A stretch of 5,674 nucleotides of DNA from Candidatus Shapirobacteria bacterium (GTDB taxonomy: Bacteria; Patescibacteriota; Microgenomatia; VGLL01), in assembly GCA_016866735.1 (NCBI GenBank), contig VGLL01000066.1:1-5674 (forward strand), in the 5' to 3' direction. Numbering within the stretch: the first letter of the stretch is position 1; each line of letters begins with the position of its first letter. A program made the position numbers and the translations under genes. This document shows, piece by piece, positions 1 through 4,690 of this stretch. Under the pieces are notes generated by a model. That model was not told the origin of the DNA, made no database searches, and was given only the letters and a program-made list of their open reading frames with translations.

Positions 1-272
1 AAAGTTAAGTGGCTATAATTCTGGTTATCTTCCGGATGAACATCAAGACTCAAGCCCTCGGGATAGGAGAAAGAAAAGCCGGCCGGGTCCTGCCAGGAAG
101 TTAAACTTCCTTCCGGTGGGGTTGGGCTTTGTTTTGGGGAAGTCTGACTTCCCTGGCTAACCGGACTGACGATTCTCTCTTCACTTTTTTCCCTTGACAT
201 GATAAACAGGCCGGCCGCGAAAACTATTACTGCCACCGAGACTGTAACTAAAATGACCCATTTCTTTTCCAT
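1..272 (-). CDS. membrane-anchored extracytoplasmic protein, 5' (N-terminal) part, truncated by window edge
   Basis: This reading frame starts at ATG 272-270 and stays open to the left edge, giving 90 N-terminal residues. Residues 1-4 are a short charged start (MEKK). Residues 5-25 form one hydrophobic segment (WVILVTVSVAVIVFAAGLFIM) and a charged stop (SREKSEER) follows. There is no lipobox Cys and no clear signal-peptidase site, so an uncleaved signal anchor with the rest outside the cell is the likely topology. Residues 36-60 are a low-complexity Ser/Pro/Thr/Gln linker. From about residue 62 a folded domain seems to begin (DPAGFSFSYPEGLSLDV), resembling the opening strands seen in many small extracytoplasmic domains; I cannot name the family. 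The linker DNA holds two odd-length palindromes that both encode G-S-x-T-S. There is no Shine-Dalgarno sequence; an extended -10 box lies just upstream, suggesting a leaderless transcript. It is divergent from the secreted-protein gene at 308. Confidence 0.75.
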   Translation of the reverse strand, partial: MEKKWVILVTVSVAVIVFAAGLFIMSREKSEERIVSPVSQGSQTSPKQSPTPPEGSLTSWQDPAGFSFSYPEGLSLDVHPEDNQNYSHLT

Positions 273-279
273 GGGCTTT

Positions 280-288
280 AGTATACCA
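280..288 (-). promoter_or_regulatory. extended -10 promoter for the membrane-anchored protein gene
   Basis: On the minus strand TGGTATACT (TGn + TATACT) lies 7 nt upstream of ATG 272. The expected transcription start would fall within one or two bases of the start codon, so the mRNA would be leaderless. No good -35 box is visible, which an extended -10 can tolerate. The same GTATAC palindrome sits in the 35-bp gap between two divergent genes and might also serve the rightward gene. Confidence 0.5.
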
Positions 289-307
289 TATATCAAAGGA
301 AGCAATA

Positions 308-709
308 ATGAAAAAGATCCTCTTGTGTTTAGCAGTTCTTTTTATCTTTTTGGGAGCCGCCTCTTCACCGGCAGAAGCGGCACGGAAAAGAGTCATTAAG
401 GGCAGTACCGGCTACGTGGCGGTAAGCTTGCGCCGTGACCGCCTGGCGGTTTTATTCTCCCTTTTCAATCTTAGTCGCGTCACCGAAGCCAGCTACTCTT
501 TAAGCTATCTGGCTAACGGCATTCCTCAGGGTGTCAGCGGCACCATCACTCCCTCCGGCCAAAACTCGACCAACCGCCAGCTTCTCTTTGGCACCTGCTC
601 TAAAAATGTCTGTACCTACCACCGCAATATTACTGACGCGCGCCTTTCCCTCACTTTTCGGCTCAAATCGGGCGGCACTCTGAAAAAATCCTACCGGCTA
701 AAAGTCTAG
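308..709 (+). CDS. small secreted protein with signal peptide, function unknown
   Basis: The protein has 133 residues. It begins with a classical signal peptide: K2-K3, hydrophobic core ILLCLAVLFIFLGA, then SSPAEA|A with probable signal peptidase I cleavage after A24. The mature chain of about 109 residues is basic at its start (RKRVIK) and rich in alternating hydrophobic/polar stretches (YVAVSL, ASYSLSYL, ARLSLTFRL, KKSYRLKV), suggesting a small all-beta, Ig-like sandwich. Two cysteines, C97 and C102 (GTCSKNVCTYH), are well placed for a disulfide outside the cytoplasm. The start is supported by AAAGGA at 295-300, 7 nt before the ATG. No enzymatic motif is visible. It may be an envelope or surface-associated domain, but I cannot name a family. 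It diverges from a membrane-anchored protein gene and is followed 3 bp later by the -35 box of the tRNA/rpmG promoter. Confidence 0.8.
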   Translation: MKKILLCLAVLFIFLGAASSPAEAARKRVIKGSTGYVAVSLRRDRLAVLFSLFNLSRVTEASYSLSYLANGIPQGVSGTITPSGQNSTNRQLLFGTCSKNVCTYHRNITDARLSLTFRLKSGGTLKKSYRLKV

Positions 710-712
710 CCG

Positions 713-741
713 TTGCCAAAAGGATTTCCGTTTGGTAAAAT
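713..741 (+). promoter_or_regulatory. sigma70-type promoter of the tRNA-Thr/rpmG unit
   Basis: TTGCCA (713-718) and TAAAAT (736-741) are separated by exactly 17 bp. Predicted transcription start is near 748, just ahead of the tRNA remnant at 762. It is the best promoter match in the window and starts 3 bp after the stop codon of the preceding gene. Confidence 0.7.
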
Positions 742-761
742 CAAATCGCGCTCAAAATTCT

Positions 762-859
762 GCCAAGGTAGCTCAGCCATGTAGCAGAAACAAGTTCGCT
801 ACATGGCCATGAAGTGATCTTTGATCTACTTCATGGCTGGTAGAGCAGGCCGCCTAAAT
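762..859 (+). pseudogene. 5' half of a tRNA, interrupted in the D-loop and lacking its 3' half
   Basis: The order matches the start of a tRNA: acceptor-like GCCAAGG (762-768), TA, D-stem GCTC (771-774), AG, then, after about 60 inserted bases, CTGGTA and the closing D-stem GAGC (843-846), followed by A and GGCCG-CCTAAAT. Removing 777-836 restores a canonical D-arm (GCTC-AGCTGGTA-GAGC), close to that of the intact tRNA-Thr 16 bp downstream (GCTC-AGTTGGTA-GAGC). There is no second anticodon-stem strand, no T-arm and no CCTTGGC acceptor partner before the next tRNA begins at 862, so no mature tRNA can form. The original amino acid cannot be read because the anticodon loop does not close properly. 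It lies first in the predicted transcript of the tRNA/rpmG unit. It could instead be a structured leader that resembles a tRNA, but the D-arm match favours a remnant. Confidence 0.6.
776..837 (+). repeat. pair of inverted 32-nt palindromes (REP/BIME-like) inside the tRNA remnant
   Basis: Hairpin 1 (776-807) pairs GCCATGTAGC with GCTACATGGC, then after a bulged A pairs GAA with TTC. Hairpin 2 (806-837) pairs GCCATGAAGT plus GATC with GATC, a bulged T, and ACTTCATGGC around a TTT loop. Both are 32 nt long and share 2 nt. In hairpin 2 the bulge is on the opposite arm, so its reverse complement lines up with hairpin 1 without gaps (GCCATG-AG-AGA... to ...CATGGC). Two related palindromes in opposite orientation is the layout of bacterial interspersed mosaic elements built from REP sequences. 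The origin is inferred; no REP-associated transposase is in the window. Confidence 0.75.
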
Positions 860-861
860 TT

Positions 862-934
862 GCCGGGATAGCTCAGTTGGTAGAGCGCAAACTTGGTAAG
901 TTTGAGGTCTCGGGTTCGATCCCCGATCCCGGCT
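862..934 (+). tRNA. tRNA-Thr, anticodon GGT
   Basis: A complete 73-nt cloverleaf is present: acceptor GCCGGGA (862-868) with TCCCGGC (927-933), D-arm GCTC/GAGC, anticodon stem CAAAC/GTTTG around loop TTGGTAA with anticodon GGT at 895-897, a 5-nt variable loop, and T-arm TCGGG-TTCGATC-CCCGA. The discriminator base is T934. The 3' CCA is not encoded, so it would be added after transcription. All four stems pair perfectly. GGT reads ACC and ACT threonine codons. It is transcribed in the same direction as rpmG, apparently from the promoter at 713-741. Confidence 0.97.
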
Positions 935-941
935 CCCGTTC

Positions 942-983
942 GGCCCGCTTCTAGCGGGCCTCAGGGTAAACAACTTGCCCTGA
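942..983 (+). promoter_or_regulatory. two tandem hairpins between tRNA-Thr and rpmG
   Basis: Hairpin A pairs GGCCCGC (942-948) with GCGGGCC (954-960) over a 5-nt loop. Directly adjacent hairpin B pairs TCAGGGTAA (961-969) with TTGCCCTGA (975-983), one G-U pair, over a 5-nt loop. Neither is followed by a T tract, so they do not look like an ordinary intrinsic terminator. They fill the gap between the tRNA 3' end and the rpmG ribosome-binding site (993-997). They could guide tRNA 3' processing, protect the rpmG mRNA 5' end after tRNA release, or form a regulatory leader. The pairing is seen; the role is inferred. Confidence 0.6.
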
Positions 984-1001
984 CGACTGAAAGGAGGAAG
1001 G

Positions 1002-1175
1002 GTGGCTACTAAAGGTCAAAGAATCAAAATCGGTTTAGTTTGTTCAATCTGCAAGTCGCAGAATTATATCAGTGAGAAGAATAAAACCAACTCGCCGGAC
1101 AAGCTCGTGCTTAAAAAATTCTGTCGAAGGTGCAGAAAAGTAACCGAGCACAAAGAAACCCAGAAGCTGAAATAG
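1002..1175 (+). CDS. rpmG: 50S ribosomal protein L33 (zinc-binding type)
   Basis: The 57-residue product is the usual length for L33, a small protein of the large ribosomal subunit near the E site. It starts with MATKGQRIKIGLVCSICKSQ, keeps the NYISEKNK segment typical of L33, and carries two cysteine pairs, C14-x2-C17 and C41-x2-C44, that form a zinc knuckle, so this is the zinc-containing form. The basic C-terminus (RKVTEHKETQKLK) matches the family. Start is GTG 1002, chosen because GGAGG at 993-997 sits 4 nt upstream and the family begins at MA-K. It belongs to the tRNA-Thr transcription unit and is preceded by two hairpins. In many bacteria rpmG is followed by secE and nusG; here a convergent unrelated gene ends 5 bp beyond its stop, leaving no room for a terminator between them. 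Confidence 0.95.
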   Translation: MATKGQRIKIGLVCSICKSQNYISEKNKTNSPDKLVLKKFCRRCRKVTEHKETQKLK

Positions 1176-1180
1176 AGAGC

Positions 1181-2266
1181 TTATTGCGTCCTTATTTTGC
1201 CCCTCGGCACTGAAAAGGTCTCCGTGGGTTCCACTAATCCACAATGGGGGCAATACGTTTCCTCTAATATTCTAACTCCTCTCGGGCCCTCTCCAAGGAC
1301 TATCCTATTATAGAACGTTGGGGAATCGCCGCGCTTACCGCAAACCTGACCTGTCGGTATTCCGTATCCAATTTTAACTTCGTCGGGTCTCGCTTCTGCC
1401 TGTGACGGAACAGGCGGGAAACCAGAGCAATCCTCTCCTGGGCAATTAATATCCCGCGTTAATGTGCCATTGCCAGAAACCACCCATTCACAACCGCACG
1501 GAGCAGTAAGTCTAACCCCCAACCCGTCTATAAGTTTCCTATAGTCGCCCGGCGGGAAACGACTGTGAGCGCACCTATCATCAATCTCGGTAGCATCGAC
1601 AGATCTCCAGCCAACCCGAAGGTAACCATCAACCATGAGCTTTTTGGCCCGTCCATACCACGGTTTAGCCGTTAAATCCACCCCAGAAGATTCCCTTTTT
1701 TTCTCTCTTCGGCCATACCACAGAAAAAAATCCCCTCCTTTGGTTGAAACAACCTTACACTCGACAAAACCGCGACTTTGCAAGAACTCGACCCTTGCCT
1801 CAGGTTCTTCTTCGTTCAGGCCACCGGGCTGTCTTTCCAAGACCCATATTTTCCCTTTTTCGGGCAAGCCTTCGCTTAGGGCGTTAGCTATTCCGGTTAT
1901 TATCTCTTCCCCGCGGATGTCATCGACAAAAATTACGGCCCCGCCCAGCCCTGCCAAATTCACTTTCTCCTTTAGCTGTTCTGTCTCTTCCCTGGTTAAA
2001 GTAAAAGCCGTTTTCGACCACGTAACCGTTCCTTTTAAAACCAGCCCGCTAGTTTCTCCTCTGCCAGCCAAGACGCTCAAAACCAAAACTTGACCTGCTT
2101 CAAGGGGTCGGGGCCTTAACTCAGTAAGCAACTGACGAAGCTGCGTCGGATCGATACCTGATAAACCTAGATGCTCGGCGATGGAATAAGGGGGCAATAA
2201 GCGAGTTCTGTTTAAATCATCTGCCCTAAATAGAGGAGTTTCATCGGCGAGACGGTCAGGACTCAT
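1181..2266 (-). CDS. Cys-rich protein of unknown function, possible partial methyltransferase-like core plus zinc-ribbon-like tail
   Basis: I do not recognise a family for this 361-residue protein. Residues 106-186 show an alternating strand/helix pattern: GGAVIFVDDI, a helix GEEIITGIANALSE, LPEKGKIWVLE followed by PGG, then EFLQSRGFVECKVV and DFFLWYGRR. This resembles strands 4 to 7 of a Rossmann methyltransferase, but the S-adenosylmethionine-binding glycine loop that should come first is not visible, so catalysis is doubtful. The C-terminal half has eight cysteines (C232, C257, C259, C275, C280, C309, C339, C342), including CGC, CPGEDC and CPHC, which suggest one or two zinc sites. No signal peptide or membrane segment is present, so it is probably cytosolic. 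The ATG start at 2266 has no Shine-Dalgarno but has a promoter-like element (2276-2304) just upstream. It lies 44 bp after the gene at 2311-2955 on the same strand. Confidence 0.75.
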   Translation of the reverse strand: MSPDRLADETPLFRADDLNRTRLLPPYSIAEHLGLSGIDPTQLRQLLTELRPRPLEAGQVLVLSVLAGRGETSGLVLKGTVTWSKTAFTLTREETEQLKEKVNLAGLGGAVIFVDDIRGEEIITGIANALSEGLPEKGKIWVLERQPGGLNEEEPEARVEFLQSRGFVECKVVSTKGGDFFLWYGRREKKRESSGVDLTAKPWYGRAKKLMVDGYLRVGWRSVDATEIDDRCAHSRFPPGDYRKLIDGLGVRLTAPCGCEWVVSGNGTLTRDINCPGEDCSGFPPVPSQAEARPDEVKIGYGIPTGQVCGKRGDSPTFYNRIVLGEGPRGVRILEETYCPHCGLVEPTETFSVPRGKIRTQ

Positions 2267-2275
2267 TGGCTAGGA

Positions 2276-2304
2276 ATTCTATCACGAACAAGCTCATTCC
2301 GCAA
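2276..2304 (-). promoter_or_regulatory. candidate promoter for the 361-residue protein, leaderless arrangement
   Basis: On the minus strand TTGCGG (2304-2299), a 17-bp spacer, and TAGAAT (2281-2276) precede ATG 2266 by 9 bp. Transcription would start about 2-4 nt before the start codon. The -35 match is weak (3 of 6) and the -10 is good (5 of 6). It coincides with the absence of a ribosome-binding site, which supports it. Confidence 0.4.
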
Positions 2305-2310
2305 TTTATT

Positions 2311-2955
2311 CTACGCGCTTTCATCTAACGCCCTCGAACTCCTAATATTAAAGGGGGACATTTGCTGTAGCAGCATTTCTTGCGTTCCTCGCCTTAACTG
2401 CCCGAAAGCAGTCCAGGCATAGCCAACCAAAATGTCTATCATTTCTTCGTCTGGGCGTTTTCCCTCGCAGAAATTATCCCACATTTCCTTAAAGGCCGCT
2501 ACCCCAAGCAGACTCTCCGGCATTCTCGCTCCCTCACTTCCCAAGCGTGCCAAAAAAACTTCGGAAGGTTCAGCCGGTTGCTCGTCAAGGAAATGAACTA
2601 AAAGCCAAGCTGTCATATAAGCAGCTTTAATCTCTCCGTGGGCCGATCTCCCCTCACCCAAGCTATTTAGAAGTTGGTTCCACAGATTTGCTGTTGGGTC
2701 CTTCGGGACCGAACGAATCAATCCTACGCGAACAACACCTTCAAGGGCAGGCTGAACCACAAGGGTAGCCTGGCGGTCCCTAAGAGATAGAAACACTTCT
2801 TCACTCGTGCCAAAAGCTTGAGCTGCTTCCGCAAAACTGAAATCCACAAATGTGCCTACTCCCCCACGAACAACTTCTGCCTTGAGGCGATGCGGCCACA
2901 GCGCTCTTTCGCGCCGATCGCTACCCGCCCCTGGCGCGCGCTCTTCCGAAATCAT
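2311..2955 (-). CDS. soluble protein of unknown function
   Basis: From ATG 2955 the product has 214 residues; no known family is recognised. It has no signal peptide or membrane span. The first 20 residues are charged and probably disordered (SEERAPGAGSDRRER). Residues 25-85 look beta-rich (KAEVVRGGVGTFVDFSF, ATLVVQPALEGVVRVGLI). The rest is mostly helical: NLWNQLLNSLG, GEIKAAYMTAWLLVHFLDE, PSEVFLARLG, FKEMWDNFCEG, DEEMIDILVGYAWTAFGQL, and TQEMLLQQM. It has a single cysteine (C163) and no catalytic motif. A longer reading from TTG 3006 adds 17 residues but lacks a ribosome-binding site; ATG 2955 has AAGGG close by and a TATAAT at 2970-2965 placed as if for a near-leaderless transcript, so I prefer it. 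It precedes the Cys-rich gene by 44 bp on the same strand and diverges from the gene at 3247. Confidence 0.7.
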   Translation of the reverse strand: MISEERAPGAGSDRRERALWPHRLKAEVVRGGVGTFVDFSFAEAAQAFGTSEEVFLSLRDRQATLVVQPALEGVVRVGLIRSVPKDPTANLWNQLLNSLGEGRSAHGEIKAAYMTAWLLVHFLDEQPAEPSEVFLARLGSEGARMPESLLGVAAFKEMWDNFCEGKRPDEEMIDILVGYAWTAFGQLRRGTQEMLLQQMSPFNIRSSRALDESA

Positions 2956-2964
2956 CTCGCCCTT

Positions 2965-3020
2965 ATTATACAACCTCTCCGCAAGTTCCCCTTGCAAACC
3001 ACCCAAATTTTGCTATTATA
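2965..3020 (-). promoter_or_regulatory. two TATAAT boxes upstream of the 214-residue protein gene
   Basis: Minus-strand TATAAT occurs at 2970-2965 (9 bp before ATG 2955) and at 3020-3015 (8 bp before TTG 3006). Each stands at leaderless distance from a possible start codon. Neither has a convincing -35 at 17 bp. The outer one overlaps the left arm of the inverted repeat at 3020-3097, so a protein bound there could block it. Confidence 0.35.
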
Positions 3021-3097
3021 TGGCAGTAGCAAAACAAAATGACAGGCTTTCTTAGAACTTTAAGAATGAACAATATCCATTTTGTTTGCTACACCAT
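3020..3097. repeat. long imperfect inverted repeat in the divergent intergenic region
   Basis: ATGG-ca-GTAGCAAAACAAAATG (3020-3041) is mirrored by CATTTTGTTTGCTAC-a-CCAT (3078-3097), with one unpaired A and a short interior mismatch. Inside it a second inverted repeat, TTCTTA (3049-3054) / TAAGAA (3061-3066), has a 6-nt loop. The arms resemble hairpin 1 of the tRNA remnant (GTAGCAGAAACAA and GCTAC). It could be a regulator site, a cruciform or a degenerate mobile palindrome. Confidence 0.6.
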
Positions 3098-3099
3098 TC

Positions 3100-3135
3100 T
3101 CGAGCTAAGCTCGATATAATCGCGCTTAGCGCGAT
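3100..3135. repeat. two tandem 3-nt-loop hairpins
   Basis: TCGAGC-TAA-GCTCGA (3100-3114) and ATCGCGC-TTA-GCGCGAT (3119-3135) are perfect stems of 6 and 7 bp, 4 bp apart, with complementary TAA and TTA loops. The GC-rich stems stand out in AT-rich surroundings. No T tract follows on either strand, so they are not clear terminators. They may be operators or part of a folded leader. Confidence 0.55.
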
Positions 3136-3136
3136 A

Positions 3137-3207
3137 ATAGCGAACTATAATAAAGGAATTTGACAACCGTGTATAATAAATCTGAAGCCTTGTTTTTAGT
3201 TCGCTAT
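3137..3207. repeat. 11-bp perfect inverted repeat flanking -10-like boxes
   Basis: ATAGCGAACTA (3137-3147) is exactly mirrored by TAGTTCGCTAT (3197-3207). The 49 bp between them contain TTGACA (3160-3165) and TATAAT (3172-3177), and another TATAAT overlaps the left arm (3146-3151). The TTGACA-TATAAT spacing is only 6 bp, so these two cannot act as one sigma70 promoter; TATAAT 3172-3177 is the more likely -10 for the gene at 3247, with a weak -35. The layout suits a dimeric regulator binding both arms, or an invertible promoter segment, though no recombinase gene is in view. Confidence 0.5.
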
Positions 3208-3246
3208 AAGATAAGAAAACTTTAAAAAGGAGGGAGGTGAAGAAAA

Positions 3247-3849
3247 ATGACAGGAGCGCAACCCAGCAACGAGGTCATGAGGTCAAGTAAAGAAACCGAT
3301 GAGGCGGCGCTTGCTCAAGCATACCACGCCCTATTGGAAAGATGTCTCGATGTTCAAGCCCCCCCCGGACAACATAGAGATATTAATGCAGAACCTTTCA
3401 CGTCCGCGGCCTGGAGAGTAACCCTAGGGGAGCACGAAGTACGGGTCTATGAGGGCATAGCCAGGGAGCCTACCCAAAGGCCATATATGTGGGAAACAGC
3501 ACCTAGGCAGTCCCAAGAACAAGTGGTTGGCGTCAAATGGTCAACAGCGCCCGCCGAAACGCCACCGTTCAGACGAATGGTTTCGATATTCCACGGCGGG
3601 GATTCGGACCGCCCAATTGATTACGCGTGGGATGAAAGGGAAAGAGTTTACATGAGGTATAGTTTCCCAGAGGGAAACTCGGCCAGCGCCTGGCAACAAG
3701 AATGGCAACCGGCACTGGAATCCAGAGAACCAAGAGGAGAAATGCTTACTCGGAATCAAGTTTCGGAACCATCTCATTATGATTTAGCCAGGGCTACGGC
3801 TTTATTGACCGAAATGGTACGGGGAACTGTTAACCGTTTGGTTAGCTGA
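3247..3849 (+). CDS. soluble protein of unknown function
   Basis: The product has 200 residues. An excellent ribosome-binding site, GGAGGTGA at 3233-3240 (6 nt before the ATG), fixes the start. There is no signal peptide or transmembrane segment. Residues 1-30 are polar then helical (TDEAALAQAYHALLERCLD). Residues 52-140 look beta-rich with many aromatic residues (AAWRVTLGEHEVRVYEG, QVVGVKWST, RRMVSIFHGG, IDYAWDERERVYMRYSF). The C-terminus is helical (HYDLARATALLTEMVRGTVNRLV). There is one cysteine (C33) and no catalytic motif I can identify. An N-terminal helix, central beta sheet and C-terminal helix could be a small alpha/beta fold that binds a partner. It is divergent from the 214-residue gene across a repeat-rich control region, so co-regulation of the two is plausible. 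Confidence 0.75.
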   Translation: MTGAQPSNEVMRSSKETDEAALAQAYHALLERCLDVQAPPGQHRDINAEPFTSAAWRVTLGEHEVRVYEGIAREPTQRPYMWETAPRQSQEQVVGVKWSTAPAETPPFRRMVSIFHGGDSDRPIDYAWDERERVYMRYSFPEGNSASAWQQEWQPALESREPRGEMLTRNQVSEPSHYDLARATALLTEMVRGTVNRLVS

Positions 3850-3940
3850 CAGTAAGGGAAATAGCCAAGAATTCTGGGTTGACAAAAGCTATAGGCTCGA
3901 GGAGTTGAGGGGCCAGAGTTTTCCTTGGCCAAAGAGGAAT

Positions 3941-4690
3941 TCAAAGAAAAGAAACCAGTCTTTCTTTTAAAACCGGAGTAATTTTCCTTTGCGATTGAGG
4001 AAGAAACCGATCCAAGTCAAGCGCCAATCTTCTCTCGGGAAAACTCGTAATCCTTCTAATTAATCCATCTTTTGTAAATTTTCTGCCTCTTTCCAGTTTG
4101 GCTTCAATCAAGACACTCTCAATTTTTATCCCCTTCTCCAATAAAAACCAAAGGTCAAAAAGATCCCGACCCTTTCGTCGATTAATTACGGCGGCTATCT
4201 TTTCTGCCAGAATTTCTTCTGCCGATAGATGGGAAACGATAGGAAAAAAAACCAACGGAAACTTCGTCAAAAGAGGAGATACCAAAATCCTTGGCGGTTT
4301 CTTCTCGATGGTAAAATCAAGCCGGATGACAAAAGGATATTTAAAATCAACTGCTTGGTATTTTAGCCTCAACCTGGTAGTTTTCTGGCTCTGATAAAGG
4401 AAAGAGACGGCAAGGCCAGGCAGTTCCCTTCCCATTTCTTTGGCAACTTCCTCGATAATCTTTTTTATTTCTTCTTTGTCACAATTGGTGGAGAAATCCA
4501 AATCTTCCGAAAATCGCGGCGAGGAAAAGAAAAAGTGAATCGCCGTGCCGCCCTTGAAATAAATCCTTCCCCCCTTTTCATTCTGGTAAAGATAATTAAG
4601 AAACAACAATTGCAGGTACTCTCGGAAAATCGTAAAACTGTCGGTTTGGTAATATTTTTTTAGTTCGCCAATCTGACTTTGAGTAATCAT
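3941..4690 (-). CDS. abiEii: AbiEii-family nucleotidyltransferase toxin (type IV toxin-antitoxin)
   Basis: The 249-residue protein has the AbiEii/AbiGii nucleotidyltransferase pattern. KGGTA (46-50) is followed by RFSEDLDFS (59-67), with D63 and D65 as metal-binding acidic residues. RLDF (123-126) supplies the third acidic residue, D125. AEKIAA followed by RRKGRDLFDL (162-180) is the conserved C-terminal motif IV. Family knowledge: these enzymes transfer nucleotides, GTP-specific in streptococcal AbiE, and the related MenT toxins of Mycobacterium modify tRNA 3' ends to stop growth; AbiE was first found as phage abortive infection. Length and all four motifs are intact, so it is probably active. 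The target here is unknown. The gene overlaps the antitoxin stop by an ATGA junction (4687-4690) and has no ribosome-binding site of its own, implying translational coupling. Confidence 0.9.
   Translation of the reverse strand: MITQSQIGELKKYYQTDSFTIFREYLQLLFLNYLYQNEKGGRIYFKGGTAIHFFFSSPRFSEDLDFSTNCDKEEIKKIIEEVAKEMGRELPGLAVSFLYQSQKTTRLRLKYQAVDFKYPFVIRLDFTIEKKPPRILVSPLLTKFPLVFFPIVSHLSAEEILAEKIAAVINRRKGRDLFDLWFLLEKGIKIESVLIEAKLERGRKFTKDGLIRRITSFPERRLALDLDRFLPQSQRKITPVLKERLVSFL

Noticed and set aside
181..396. Leftward open frame of 71 codons across the divergent promoter
   Set aside because: It lies out of frame with the well-supported membrane-protein gene (1-272), crosses the start of the secreted-protein gene and has no start signal or protein-like pattern.
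915..934. tRNA-Thr 3' end as an integration (att) site for the downstream unknown module
   Set aside because: I found no second copy of this 20-bp end in the window, and rpmG directly follows in a housekeeping-like arrangement.
1044..1253. Leftward open frame of 69 codons over rpmG
   Set aside because: It is antisense to rpmG, whose product is unmistakable, and shows no start signal.
1635..2093. Rightward open frame of 152 codons
   Set aside because: It is antisense to the 361-residue gene, with Ser/Pro/Lys-rich shadow composition and no ribosome-binding site.
3160..3177. TTGACA followed by TATAAT as one sigma70 promoter
   Set aside because: Spacing is 6 bp instead of about 17, so the two boxes cannot be used together.
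3911..3930. GGCCA/TGGCC hairpin in the 3850-3940 gap as a terminator between convergent genes
   Set aside because: The stem is only 5 bp (7 with a bulge) and neither strand has a following T tract. Nothing else convincing is seen in that gap.
3924..3930. CCTTGGC as a displaced 3' acceptor strand of the split tRNA (permuted or split tRNA gene)
   Set aside because: The 7-mer pairs with GCCAAGG at 762, but no T-arm (TTCGA context) precedes it, so the match looks like chance.
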